In this document: piece by piece, positions 40,644 through 53,500 of the stretch
How the letters are laid out: each line of letters starts with the position of its first letter
Position numbering within the stretch: the first letter of the stretch is position 1
DNA from: Capitella teleta
Lineage: Eukaryota; Annelida; Polychaeta; Capitellidae
Assembly: GCA_000328365.1 (NCBI GenBank)
Contig: KB298871.1
Span: 101,115-165,114, forward strand
Direction: 5' to 3'
Length of the DNA stretch: 64,000 bases
Made by a program: the position numbers and the translations under genes
The notes under the pieces: generated by a model
The model's database searches: none
What the model saw: only the letters and a program-made list of their open reading frames with translations
What the model was told of the DNA's origin: nothing

Positions 40644-43600
40644 ATGCTGAGATGTAAGTGCTATTAATTTTTGATAAAAATAATTAGATTATTAAGAAGC
40701 AAATCTCATTGGGCCTGAATTACGCCGCGTCCGTTTTCTTCTGTGTTTTGCATTCGTTTTCGATTGACAAGCGCGATTGACAATCACGTTTTCTTGTTAA
40801 GCACAAATGCCCGACAGAAATGTAACCATGGTAACCGTTCTGTACGTTGTCAGGACAACAAACAGTTTCTGTTGCAATTTCGCGTTCTTAACTGCTCCGC
40901 TGCATGCGTTCGAAATGCGACACGTATTCATGATTTTGTGAAAACAATTCATGTTCTTTTTTTCCCTCCCCAACCAAGCGATAGTTATTAGTAATTAATG
41001 AGTCAGTGTGATGTAGTAATGATTTAAGAATATTCCATGCATTTGATCGATACGTTTAATGTAAATTAATATAAATACAAATGTACTTCACGTGCGCCCC
41101 CCTTTACGTTTAATCTTCCGTGCGTCACTCAGACCAAGGCAAAGAGTGAAGAAATCAATAAGGTTTGCAGCGGTCGATCGCTTCGTAGCCTATTGCACAT
41201 TTGCAAGGTTTGTTGTTTAAGTTCATAAGCACATTACTAATTTATTCGGGATATGTAGAGCAGTGAGATTGATACACAGTAATTATAATATAGAACTTTC
41301 AATCATCAGCCATCCGATGTTCAATATATACTTTATTACCCGCAACATATGCAACCAGTACTTATGCGTGTAAGACGCCCGCACGCATGCGTTGGTATTC
41401 TCTAAATGATTCAATGCGCCGTATTGTAACGATTCAATTAAATGATACCTAATTAATATAATTATTGTTCGATAATTAATCCATTTTAAGCCATCATATT
41501 CCGCTAATGTCTGCTCATTTTGTATCATTAGTTAAGCCGACATATAATAAAATGATTTAATATTATTCTCCCTTTGGAGGCTCTACATTAAAATTTGGTG
41601 CACATTATTTTTCCACGTGGATCTTATTTTTCTTTCTTCCTTTCAGAATACTTTTGAATTTTAATATTTCGTCTGCATGCATGCGTGAAATCATTCGATT
41701 TTTTTTATTCTCGTTTAAGCTTGTCTTCCAATATTGGAACGAAATATCGTGTTCAAATATACCGGCATGCTATTCTAGTAGTTCTTGCATAAAATTCGAT
41801 TTTATTTCGAACAAGACCAGCGTTCTTTCAAGTCGTTGGAATGATTGCGACATGTAATTGTAATCATTCCAATGTCTGATGTCTCTCTATCCGCGGCAAT
41901 TATAAGACATTATAAAAGCACTGCGACTGACCCATTAAAAACGGTTTTGTCAATACTAGTATTAATAATACCATATACTAACATTGATTTCAATATTTGA
42001 ATCTGGGCTGATTTTCGGCGCACACAGGCACAGATGTGCGACACCCTCCCCCTTCCCCGATTGACCCTAATTCTTTCCTGCATGTTTGCTGTCTGGGTCA
42101 TCGAACTCTGTAAGAAATCATTGAAGCGAGGAGTACTCGTTCCCTTGTTCCGTCTGAGGGTTAAGTTCTTAAGGAGGGAGGGGGTGGGGAGCATGCACAT
42201 TACATGAGAGAGGGAGGGGGAGGCAGTGCACGTGCACTCATCGCACGATATCCTGTGTTGAATTATTATTTATGAATGGAATTTTATTTGCACATGGCTG
42301 GCATAGCTCATTGCTCTCAATTGGCATTATTCGCCATCTTTGCCTGTTGTAGACGGAGTGGTGCGTTATATACTATTTTCGACTTAATTTATACATGTTG
42401 TCTTATCTGGATGTACATTCATTAGTGTGGGTTGTATATGCATGTATACCGCGCGTTTTAATTATGATTCGAATTAAATAAATAAGAGACCAAAACAGTT
42501 TCTGAACACCTCGTTTTGGGCAATTATTCCTGGTCCCGATATACAAGTACATTCGGATGAAATAAACATTCGGGATTTTGGGCTAACATCTTGTGACGTT
42601 TGGTTACAGTGTTTCCGAAATCGTTATTCTGTAAAAATGACCGATTTCACAAAATTTCACATAAAAAAAAAAAAAAAAAAAAAAAATAACATCAGGCGAA
42701 ATAATGGATCAGACGCTGGCGCCAATAGGACTGTTAGGTCCAAAGACTCTCTATTAAGATAATAATAATAGAGAGTCTTTGGTCGAATTTGAAATCTACT
42801 AGACGCCAGAAATTAGAAAATTAGACACATGTATGAAAAGTTATTGAATGCGTGAACTTTTAATTCGGTGCATGTATCATCACATGATTACATTCACTCT
42901 GTGATGTTATGAATATAATGGCATCAGAAGTGTACATAACACTTCTCAAAGCGTTGTTCAAAGAGAAACAGGGCACTGGCCCCATGCAGCTACTCCTCGA
43001 AATTTCATCTCCTCATTTCGTGTTATTTCCAGCCCCTTCATCGCTTTGTCTGCGCGCGTTGTCGCAGTGCCGCGTGCATGCGTCCAGCACTCGGCAGACG
43101 TCCAGTGCTGCGTCCATGCTCAAAGTGGTCAACGCAGAACTGGACAGCATCCGCGAAGCAGGCACCTGGAAGCATGAACGCGTCATCACGTCGCCCCAGA
43201 GCAACCTGGTCAACGTCACCGGCCGCAAAGAGAAAATCCTCAATTTCTGCGCCAACAACTACTTGGGTCTTTCAGTGAGTCATCTGCGCTGATCGTCTTC
43301 TTTCACGGTTTTCTCCTCGCCACAGAGCCATCCTGAAGTCATCGCAGCCGGACGCAAAGCTCTGGATACGCACGGCGCTGGGCTGAGCTCTGTCAGATTT
43401 ATTTGCGGAACTCAAGTATGCTTCGCAGTATTCGCCGATTTCTCTCATTTTTTGTTTCACAGGACATTCACAAAGAACTGGAGAAGAAGTTGGCGAAGTT
43501 CCATGGCAGAGAAGACGCCATCTTGTACGCCAGTTGCTTTGATGCCAACACAGGATTCTTTGAAATACTCTTGAACAATGAAGACGCGGTCATTTCAGAC

Positions 43601-44802
43601 GAACTGAATCATGCGTCCATCATTGACGGCATTCGTTTGTGCAAAGCTGAAAGGCGCAGATACAAAAATATGGACCTCGCAGGTGATATAACTCACTCTG
43701 AACTGCACGCATCATCTCATCTGTGAATCATAGATCTCGAGAAACAACTGCAAGAAACGCAGAGCAGAAGAATGCGCCTGATCGTTACGGACGGTGTCTT
43801 CAGTATGGATGGCAATATTTCTCCTTTGGAGTGAGTAGAATTTACACTGATGTGGATTTTTTCACGTTAATTTACTTTTATAGCAAAATTGCAGATTTAG
43901 CTGAGAAATACAACGCGTTGTTGTTCATCGACGAGTGTCATGCAACGGGTTTCCTTGGCGCCACTGGAAGGTCGGTCTCTCGTCATCTCGTATCTATCCT
44001 TGATTTTATCGTTTTAATTAATCTTCCAGAGGAACCGAGGAATATTACAAAATACAAGGCAAAGTTGACATCCTCAACTCGACTCTTGGTAAAGCTCTCG
44101 GCGGAGCATCAGGGGGCTATACGACCGGTCCGAAAGAGGTCATCGACCTTTTGCGAAATCGTTCGCGTCCATACCTGTTCTCAAACACTCTGCCTCCTCC
44201 AGTTGTGGCATGTGCAAGCAAAGTAATCAGATAAACAAAGCAGAATTATGCAGAGTGTAATTCTCTTATAAATCAGGTGCTGGACATCCTCATGGAATCC
44301 TCTGATCTTCCTCACAAAGTTCAAGAAAACACGAAGCGATTCCGCTCAAAGATGGTTGACGCAGGCTTCAATGTTGGCGTGAGTGGCGTTGATGATTGCT
44401 TTGATCTCTCATCAATTATTCCCCTTAATTCACAGGGCAGCCCTGATCACCCCATTTGTCCTATTATGCTGGGAGATGCCAAACTGGCAGCATTGTTTGC
44501 TGAGGATATGTTGGGTGAGTTTGTTTCTTTTGTGGCTTTTCTTCTCATTTGTTGTGCAGTTTATTTTATATTTAACATTTTTATTTCACAGATCAAGGAA
44601 TTTATGTAGTTGGTTTCAGTTTTCCTGTGGTGCCGAAGGGTGAGTGCTTTGACCTATGACCTTTGTCTCCTTCGAAGGGTTCTTTTTTCCAGGAAAAGCG
44701 AGAATCAGAGTCCAGATTTCTGCTTCACACACGACTGAGGACATTGACAGAACGGTCGACGCCTTCATCAAAGTTGGTCGCAAAACTAAAGTCATTCAGT
44801 GA
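40644..44802 (+). CDS. GCAT: Glycine C-acetyltransferase (2-amino-3-ketobutyrate CoA ligase), mitochondrial
   Basis: This PLP enzyme cleaves 2-amino-3-ketobutyrate with CoA to glycine and acetyl-CoA, the second step of threonine breakdown in mitochondria. Exons 40644-40653, 43033-43274, 43326-43415, 43463-43682, 43734-43830, 43884-43970, 44030-44222, 44277-44378, 44436-44514, 44592-44639 and 44693-44802 give 425 aa (human 419). Marks: [29 protein letters not shown] (the Asp contacts the PLP ring), and [18 protein letters not shown] with the lysine expected to bind PLP. The end is [10 protein letters not shown] and [14 protein letters not shown]. The 10-nt coding exon 1 is inferred: with it the N-terminus is [20 protein letters not shown], a good mitochondrial presequence, and the phase fits. 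Without it, a start at Met in SAASMLKVV remains possible. Confidence 0.93.
42663..42686. repeat. A-tract in GCAT intron 1
   Basis: A run of 24 A, possibly the tail of an old retroposon; nothing recognisable lies before it. Confidence 0.8.
42740..42782. repeat. Perfect 16-bp inverted repeat in GCAT intron 1
   Basis: CCAAAGACTCTCTATT and its exact complement AATAGAGAGTCTTTGG flank an 11-nt AT-rich loop. It would form a strong hairpin in either strand. It is short for a pre-miRNA. Confidence 0.75.
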
Positions 44803-44814
44803 TGGATTTTCACA

Positions 44815-44820
44815 AATAAA
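44815..44820 (+). terminator. AATAAA polyadenylation signal of GCAT
   Basis: A canonical hexamer lies 13 nt after the GCAT stop codon, implying a very short 3' UTR. Confidence 0.65.
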
Positions 44821-45571
44821 ACAAAGTGTTGTCTCACGTAGGTATATGATCAGGCATTTACACGAAACTGATACACAAATCGAATCTCAATTTTATGATT
44901 TTAAACTTTATTCCACAAATTCTTTTGTTATTAATCGATTTTATGCAGTATTTCTTTTGCATCTTTTTTAGTGAATTGAATTTATAAAACATTCGTTGCA
45001 TACTCTTTTTAATTTTTTGCTAGTGACACTTTCTGAAGATCTCCTTTAACAATTGATTGAATTTACTTTTACATTCCATTTGCTGTCCATAAACTTTCAT
45101 ACGAGGAAGACACAAAACATTTAAAATTTAATTATTTTATACCATTTCTTCCCTCAATTTGCAATTTTACAAAATGCTTTTATTGTGATGTTGTTCAATA
45201 TGCCTCATTAAATACTGAGAAAATTACTTCTGTTTTACTTATTCACATGAGCCACAGATTTATGTCTTTTTTTGTGTAAACAATCGATTTTCATGGAATT
45301 AAAAATATGGAAGCGGTATTTTGAAATTCATTTCGACTCAACACAAAAAGGAAATTGAGGAACGGTGATAAGATTAGCTAAGATAAAGAATAGTATTATA
45401 TTTGTACCCTGGTACTGTACATGCATGCTAGCCATGAACATTGTACACTGGGTCAGGACTCTCTTTGGACGTTATAAATTCCCATACTCTGAATCAATGA
45501 TTTCCACATAATATATCCTCTATATCCTATAGTCATAATCAATATGATTATCCTTGCACAGAATTTACGAG
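44821..45571. other. Intergenic stretch after GCAT
   Basis: AT-rich sequence; no gene or repeat recognised. Confidence 0.4.
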
Positions 45572-45695
45572 AGCGTTATGATCGCGAGAGCTTCACAAGG
45601 ACGTTATGATTGCAAGAGCTTCACAAGAACGTTATGATTGCGAGAGCTTCACAAGGACGTTATGATTCTTGTTGCGATTCATAAGTGCGTTATGA
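45572..45695 (+). repeat. 28-bp minisatellite, about 4 units
   Basis: Three near-identical 28-bp units start with (A/G)-(G/A)CGTTATGATTGC and end GAGAGCTTCACAAG. A fourth diverges after ACGTTATGATT, and a fifth start TGCGTTATGA follows. Each unit carries the CGTTATGAT motif that is also scattered singly through the window. Confidence 0.85.
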
Positions 45696-46388
45696 AATTA
45701 TGGTTCACTTACCGGTATGTCCGAAGAGATCGCAATGAACTTGATTCCGAGTTCCAGTTCACCTCTCCCGTTCACAATCCATAATTCACAGTTGTAGGTT
45801 TTTATGGTAAATTATAAAAATTCATTGGCATTTGTTTTGGTTTTATTTCAAGGAAATTAAGTGCTGAAAAAAAAACCCCAAAAAAACAAATCATTGCAGT
45901 TCCAGAGAGATTGGACGAACCGTTTGATATACAACTTGGATTGTTGCAGAGGAAAAAGTATAAGATTTCTAAGTTGCATATAATTCACATATATTTCGCA
46001 ATAATAATTGAATAATGAATGAATTAATAATATTAACTAAAAACTAAAAACATTGTTTCTTAAGAGAAAAGAAAAATCATACTCATTAAAACATATTACA
46101 TGTATCCATGGATAATACATGAAATCACACACAAATCATGAATGTGTACAAGCATCAGATGTACAAACATTGTATACACCATCACATTGTATACGCTATC
46201 ACATCATATTATCACTAAAGTGTACACGCCAAACTATACAGAATAATGTATAAGCCATATCGCAACACATACTGCATAAAAACCCCTCGTTCATGCATAA
46301 AATGGGACAAACAGAAAGGCACGGTCCCTAATTAATTAAATTAATCATCAATAAAAAAAGAATTAACACAACAATGAAATGAAAGCCT
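45696..46388. other. Intergenic stretch, no gene seen
   Basis: AT-rich sequence with poly-A patches. No coding or repeat signal beyond simple sequence. Confidence 0.4.
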
Positions 46389-46400
46389 CCCTGAATATAA

Positions 46401-46514
46401 CTAAACGTTTCTTTCGTGCATGGCGAGTTCAGATGAAATTTCTTTGTGCGAAATTATCTCCATTACGCGAATAGCGTCTTCCCTTAATTCAATCCTCCTC
46501 GATTTTCGCCAATT
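46401..46514 (-). other. Candidate terminal exon of the gene at 49.9 kb
   Basis: After TTTCCTCAG at 46515, two frames end well. One gives ELAKIEED-stop (ending 46489) and matches the phase of the upstream donor at 49487. The other gives a 37-aa end NWRKSRRIELREDAIRVMEI... to 46401. The link across a 3-kb intron is inference. Confidence 0.3.
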
Positions 46515-49406
46515 CTGAGGAAATAAAATTCAAAATTAGTTGACAGGATTGAGAGAAAGTTACTACCACAGAATTGGTATGAAACACTATTAATTGCTCA
46601 ATTACGTAACCAAGGTTACATAATGGCGAACGACATTGACGCAACCGCCGAATGGAAGACTGATATATAGACTCGTATACGTGGTCTGGCTGACTTCTGA
46701 TTCTTCAGAATTACCATATATGTGTAAACCTTTATTAAATTTTGTAGTGACGTAATATTCCGCAGTCACCAATACACATCGTGGGCGCGAAAAACGACGA
46801 AAAAAAAGGTTTGCTTTGCACAAAGAAAACGCACCCGGAAATAATTATCCCGAATTTCCGGAACAAATGTGTGAGAATGCGTGATGCGTTTCAGATATAA
46901 ATGAGACGCAGAGTCGGCGCGGCGGGTTGCGTTTTGATGTCGTGGAGAGATAATGGACAAATGACGCAGATGACCAGCGGCCGCGATCACCAGCACACAC
47001 TGAAACGAGCGATGCGCCGAATACGAAGGTAGAATATGATTAATACACCTTATTCTGTGACCCTGGATCAATGGACCATTACTTAAATATACTTAGGGAC
47101 TCACACAGACATTCAAAAATTTGCCTGATATTTCTGTAAAATAACGCTGTACAGAAAATGATACCTCAACACGGCCCTTTTCAAGCTACCGGTATTTTCC
47201 TCACTAAACCCCCTATTTCTGGTGGCCAAATCTCAGTAATTTTCAACTTTTGAGACTGTTGAAATTTGAACAACTTATTTTTTATTATTATTATTATTTT
47301 TTTATTTGTTAACATTTTTCATAATAAGCACAAGCGTACTGCACGTCATCAAATATTTTGTTTGTCTTTCTTGTTCCTTCTACGTGTATAAGTCAGTTAT
47401 TGAGTGTTTCATATTAAAGTCATGTTCTGAATCTCACTGTACAAGTGACCGTGTACAACGAACGCGTAATATTTGCATGGTCAAGTGATGGTCCACTGAT
47501 CTGGGGTCACTTTCTAAATCAAAATAGACTGGCTATTAAAATTAAATTTCTATAGTTGGTCAGCGTGATGAATAATGCATATTCAACCACTAAACCAGTG
47601 ACCACAACACGTTCAAATATGCACGTGATTCAAGCGAACATGATTGAAACGTCCGTCTGTCGCGAGTGGTATTATGCGATTGTGTGCACATATTCAATGA
47701 TCAATATGCTTGTACAGCAAACGCTTCAAAGACATAAACAAATACCAACGCAGGTTGATTTGCAGGTCTAGACATGGCAAACATTTACCATTGCACTCGA
47801 CAGAATTCTCAAAAGTTGTATATGCACGTATTATGCAAAACATAGTGAGTGCTTCAATGAGCAGCGATTGCTAGAGCAGTAAATGTACTGATTGTAAAGC
47901 GATGCCAAGTACAGACATACGGGTACATTACGCAATCCCTTCAGTACCATCAATTATCAGCAAATGCCCGACAGCCGAACTGCGATTGATATGCAGGTAC
48001 GTCTATGTATATATTATAGGCTACGTGGCGCACATACTGTCACAAAGGAAGGGATGTATACTCATAACGAGTGCTAATTAATATTCAAGTACTCCACGCA
48101 GTACTTGTTTACCGCTTCAATGCGTCTGACAGATGAGCTTCGTGACTCGAGTGACTCGACAGAACCACTTCCGGGGAACCTCCAGGCACGAGCCAACTAA
48201 CGAAAATTATGACCTTGATTTCAGAAGACGGAACGCCGCGAGTGAAATAGCAGAGATTGAATAATCCCAAAGCCTCGAAAGGCCTGAATGCCTCACGTAC
48301 AAAATAACAGCAATAGCCGTATGGGGTAGAGGGAATGCCGCTTATATCATATAATCACAACACGCGCATTACATACCTGATGACTGTGTTGAGTTAATTG
48401 GCTGCTACTGCATGTACTTCAGGTATACATGTATACAGAAGCATGTACTATCAATTCGATTAGCATAGCTGTTGACATTAAATTCCGGGTTCTATCTACA
48501 TTTACAAATGCATAACAAAACAGAAAAATATAAACAGTCTTCGATCTGTGAGACAGAGTGACGTCATCCGTTGATGACTCAGAGACTGAAGTCACAATAA
48601 TCAGATCTAATTTCCGTTTAACCTTCAGTAGAACATACCGCGTTGTTGACAAACAATTTTTTTCACCATTATTTCGTCAATGACTCATGATGTTTTCAAT
48701 CAACAATCTACACTCCACACTAGATCTTCCTGATTCGCTTACCATAAGTAGTATACTAGCTAGTAGTGTGATAGTGATAATGTTGTCAAGTAGTGAATGA
48801 GTAACATGTTCAATCATGCACTCATGAACTATATAACAATCGTATAGGTACAGCAATTACACGATAAATCGAGTACTGTGCAGGCCAAGTTAGCATTACA
48901 CCCAAGAGGTACGCGTAATGTTGTACCTGGGTGTAATATTGGCAATCTCTGTTTGATCTAGATGTTATTTTACATTAATCTCGTTAACCAATGAAGAGTT
49001 TCTGCAGTACTTATATGTCAGATTAGCCAAGTACTTCAATGGTGCGTGTTGCAGGCTGTCTACTTGACCATGTAAATACGATTCCTCTGCTTTGCACCGT
49101 TTTTCTTGCCTGCATATTTGATAATATGGCCACTGGTCAAAATGCGATTTATGCTTGGAATGCGTGCATCGAAAACATAACAGTCACATACGGTCAGACA
49201 GTTCGCTATAGCACACACTGACACAGTACTCAGCTACAGCTGAATTAGTGAAACATTCAACATCTTTCAGCGCATAATGACCCAAATACCACCCCTGCCC
49301 TCTAATCTAAGCTCATCAGATCTGAAGCATGTTTTGATCGCTTCCGCAGACGTACGTGTTTATGTTCTGTGCACACACAGGGATATGCGATACGGTAATC
49401 CAGAGG

Positions 49407-49946
49407 TCACGCTGACCTGTGCTTATCTCCCCATCCGCCCATTCGCATTACGCCCTGCACAACTATAGAGCTTCCTTGTGACCGACCTGACACTGGAGGA
49501 CCATCACGGTGGTCATCGTGGTGGTCGTGGTTGTCCTTGACCTTCTGCCGACTCTTCTCCGCCAACGCCGACATGCGATGTTTCACGAACTTGGAGACAT
49601 GGACATCTGAGTGCATGACGTCACCGGTCTCGTAGTCCATCCACTCCACGTTCAATTCGTGTCCGGTGATCTTAGATCCAGATCTGCCTCTGTAGGCGCG
49701 GATGTTGGAGTCCGCCCTCTTCCGGATGGTCTGCGGGGTCAGCTGGCTTTTCTCAGCCTCCGGTTTGAGCATAAAATAGCCGGCCAAACGATGCATCATA
49801 ACATCGTAAATGTCTTCCCCGACTGACAAGTCGACTGGGCCGTAAACACGGTCATCCGTGTAGTGGGTGACCGGTTCAGTCATTCTGACCCGTTTCTGTG
49901 TATTATTTCGCGTCGAGGATGTGTCCACTAACTGGTGTCCACTCAT
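49407..49946 (-). CDS. Unrecognised protein with TATA-box promoter
   Basis: The ATG at 49946 opens 179 codons to a stop at 49407. A good splice donor (CAG-GTCGGT) at 49487/49486 could end the exon after about 153 codons, with a last exon near 46.5 kb. No signal peptide or membrane segment is seen. The protein is polar and charged: MTEPVTHYTDDRVYGPVDLS, then HRLAGYFMLKPEAEKSQ, an Arg-rich RKRADSNIRAYRGRSGSK, ELNVEWMDYETGDV, and a His/Asp-rich DNHDHHDDHRDG. I know no family with this pattern. A TATA box 165 bp upstream and high GC over 49.4-49.95 kb against AT-rich flanks support a real gene. The 3' structure is uncertain. Confidence 0.55.
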   Translation of the reverse strand: MSGHQLVDTSSTRNNTQKRVRMTEPVTHYTDDRVYGPVDLSVGEDIYDVMMHRLAGYFMLKPEAEKSQLTPQTIRKRADSNIRAYRGRSGSKITGHELNVEWMDYETGDVMHSDVHVSKFVKHRMSALAEKSRQKVKDNHDHHDDHRDGPPVSGRSQGSSIVVQGVMRMGGWGDKHRSA

Positions 49947-50110
49947 GGCGATCCCTTTTTGTACCCGGGCTGATATCGATTATCGGTGATACGATTGATA
50001 AGACGTTATCCACTGCGAAAACACGATAATATCCAATGCAAGACGCACGTGGTAATAAGAGAGTAGAGTTCAAGGCTTTCACTGTTTCTCTGTTGCAGTG
50101 TGTACGAGGC

Positions 50111-50119
50111 TTTTATAGA
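50111..50119 (-). promoter_or_regulatory. TATA box of the 49.9-kb gene
   Basis: The minus strand reads TCTATAAAAG here, a strong TATA box. A start site about 30 bp downstream (near 50085) would leave a 5' UTR of about 140 nt before the ATG at 49946. Confidence 0.6.
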
Positions 50120-50509
50120 ACAGCACTTGCGAGCAGCAAGCTGGCGCGCATACGAAGCGGGGCGTTTGGAAGCACGTAGCGGCCAAGTCGGGAGACGCCG
50201 CTGCTAAAGCGATCGATATAACAGTATCGGGATCTTAGAGGGGAGAAGCGACTGTAGCTGGGCTCTGTTTAGGGACCCTGAGGCGGGTTTCAACAGTTAC
50301 ATCACTATGTTGTGCAATGGAGTTGATGCAACGCGTTAGCACGATCTGTAATCGCATTACGTGGTGATTTGCGCACATTTATCGAGCTCATTATGCAATA
50401 TCATTGCAATTGATAAACATGCGAATGGTATAAATGGAGTGAATGGTCAATCGTACGGATCTAGTTGGGCTCTGAAAACGAGTTTTATAGCTGAAAGGGA
50501 AAATCATGC

Positions 50510-50545
<36 letters not shown>

Positions 50546-53500
50546 ATAATAATAATGATAATAATAATTAATAATAATACATGTAGCATATACATATACG
50601 GTGGACATTGTCTTTGATCGTGAACAGTACATTAATGTATATGCGTGTATATATGTATTTGCGGTGTGTCCCTCCCAATGACGTGTATCACTATATACAT
50701 GTACAACAGGTAACTTTAGGCTTCTTAAATTAGCGCTCTGCTTCAGTTGGGTTAATGCCTATACACATAATTATAAACTGTGCTATACATATGCCAACTT
50801 AGTCTGAACAGCACAGGTATGGGTGTATATCGGTGTGCTTAAGGGCCTGCAATTATCCACACACACGTGCCATGCTAGTATACCTTGTGTACCAACCACG
50901 CCTTGGCACAAATATTGAGACATCGATCATATAATATGAACGATGTGATTACTGTGGTTTCGTGTGTCGATCACCTGCACTGGCCCCGTTTACCTCCAAT
51001 TATAATGTTTACGAAAGACGCCATTGGCCCAATTATGTCATGATCTGCACATATCATTGACCCACATTATTAACCGCTCTTCATCCTGGCCAATTGCATG
51101 GCCACACTTTGCTCTTACAATGCAAGGTAAACATTTTAATACGTACCCTGAAAAAGGCCTATATATGTGCTCCCATGCGGTTAATGACCTAAATCAGCCC
51201 TGTCATTGGTAACTTTAATTAGATTTGGGGCTGTTGCACTCAAATTATGGAGAATCTGTGCACCTCTCCAGAAAGTTTCATAAGTTGAAATGTCAAGGCG
51301 GGATATTAATGGTTAAATTCTGGGCCAAATTGCGTTGCGCGTCAAAGAGACGCCAGCCCACCACCCGCGTGTGAAACACTCCCTTTTTACCTTTTACTTT
51401 CCTCCCTCGGTTTGTTGCAGATGATTTGAGAAGCAGCCTCGTCCAGGCTAGAATCAACCGATGGACAGCAGAAATCGATTGCACCATGGAATTCAATTGG
51501 ATTCGCAGGCATTCAGAAAATCCATCTCATGTCTGTGAAGCGCAGGTGCTTGCGTGCTGGTCGGGGGTCACTGTCGCTCCCCACGCACACGGCTCTTGGC
51601 TGCAACGGTGCTGCAACGACGGCAAATTGCTTATTCTATGCTGCGCCATGCATCACTCGACACCCTGAACCCTTTTCCCCAATTATTCCCTTACTGTTAA
51701 TGTACTCTTACATGTATTTTTCTTATGGATTACTCTTATCAATATCCACACATGTACAATTAAGATGCGTACAACTACATAAGCCATTGCATCTGTGCAT
51801 ACAATCGGCTACTCTAAGTGTGTGTTCTGAATGTATGCACTCAGTGAGCGAGGAGGTGTGCATGCATCGCATAACTTCATTCAGGTGAAGTTGGACATTG
51901 GATGTCCAGCGGGTCAAGTGTCATGTGCATGAATACACTCGCACGTGTTGCAGGTGTGGTTGGTTGTGCATTGGCAGTTTTGTGACCATTGTCCCAAAAA
52001 AGAATGGATCAATTGAAATGCATGAATGCAGAGGAAATGTTGTCGCTGTTTTTGTATTCGTCAAAACCACAATTATTGCCATGACGACATGGCAATCGCA
52101 ACTGACCTGCACTAAACATGGCGTTTGATTTATATTATATGCAAATGCTTTTTAAGTTTTACCAAACGGTACATCATGGGCACAGATACTTTTTAGATAT
52201 TCATCTATTCCATTGATGGAGATGGCATGATGATGAAAACTCTCGGATATTATTTCGTAATCTAAAATCTCCACAATCGGATTTCAGACCAGGATTCCAC
52301 ATTTGACCTACTAAGAACTAATTGACCTACTATGCACACGAGCTGAAACAAAAAGGAGCAGACCCCACATGCTTGCAAGTTTTTCTTCTTTTTTTTTCGG
52401 TTTTAACCTGCATTATTTATTTAAACATATTCTTCTATTCATAGAATTTAAAATGTTACGAGGAAGGGAAAAACTGATACAGACATGTATACATATGTGA
52501 TTAGAGTGCAATTAAAAAGTCCCACAATTATTTTATGACTTTAAATCAAAGACACATTTTTCCTCCCGATTCCAATTACACGTATGAAACTCGGTTTCGG
52601 CGACATTGACCTCCTGACTTTTGCTTCTTCTTTGTCGAAACTTTTTATTCCATTTTACGGAGGCCACTTGGAAATTTTCCAGACTTAGAAAGAACACGCG
52701 CCAAATACATGGCAATTTCAAATGCTATGGAGATTCAAGGGGCCACGCGAAACATCAATCAGAAATCATATTAATTTCTTCCTTGGATCCACCCCTCTTT
52801 GGGAATTGCTTAGATGGATTGGAGGGTTTACGCACAAGCGGGGAGGTTTGCATGCGCCAAATGCATCTGAAAAGACAGCGCAGTTTGCGAGCAGTCTCCA
52901 GATTGCATTCTGGGACTGTGACCCAATTTACGCATTTATGTTTAATTGGGATAGCATGCATGACTATATAGGAGGTCTACCTTATTTACGCAGTTCCTAA
53001 AATGCGAACGGCATGTAAAGCAATAGTCACAATAGGAAGCCAACATTATTGGTATGCATCATATGATTGATAGTACTGTCCACTAAAGTCAAAATATTTG
53101 TTAATTAAAGACTCGAGAGAGAGCTGAGCTCTTTTTCATGGGTGTCCTAAATATAAATTAAATAACTAAACTGTTGATAAATAGTCGGAATGAGATAAAA
53201 CGATGGAGTAATTGAGTTTGATTACAATTTTTTAACCTAAAAAACAATTGCTCTTGAGGTTGTTATAGGGCCAACTGAGCAACATTAAAACTCACGCGTG
53301 TCGAACAGTGTATTGCAATGCAGCAATGTACATTCCATAATCGGAGTGTCAAAGTGCAGAGCGGGTCTGTACCTAGCCAAAGCCTAGCGCAGCGTCGCTC
53401 TAAAAGTAGCAGAATCATATAGCGCAACATTACGTAAACAGAGCGGCCCATAACTATCCAAAGCTCTGGAACTCCATTGCATAGAGTGGTGCGATTGTCA

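Noticed and set aside
51426-51668. A possible exon after TTTGTTGCAG at 51420
   Set aside because: The frame is open for 80 codons, but no partner exon, domain or clean donor was found.
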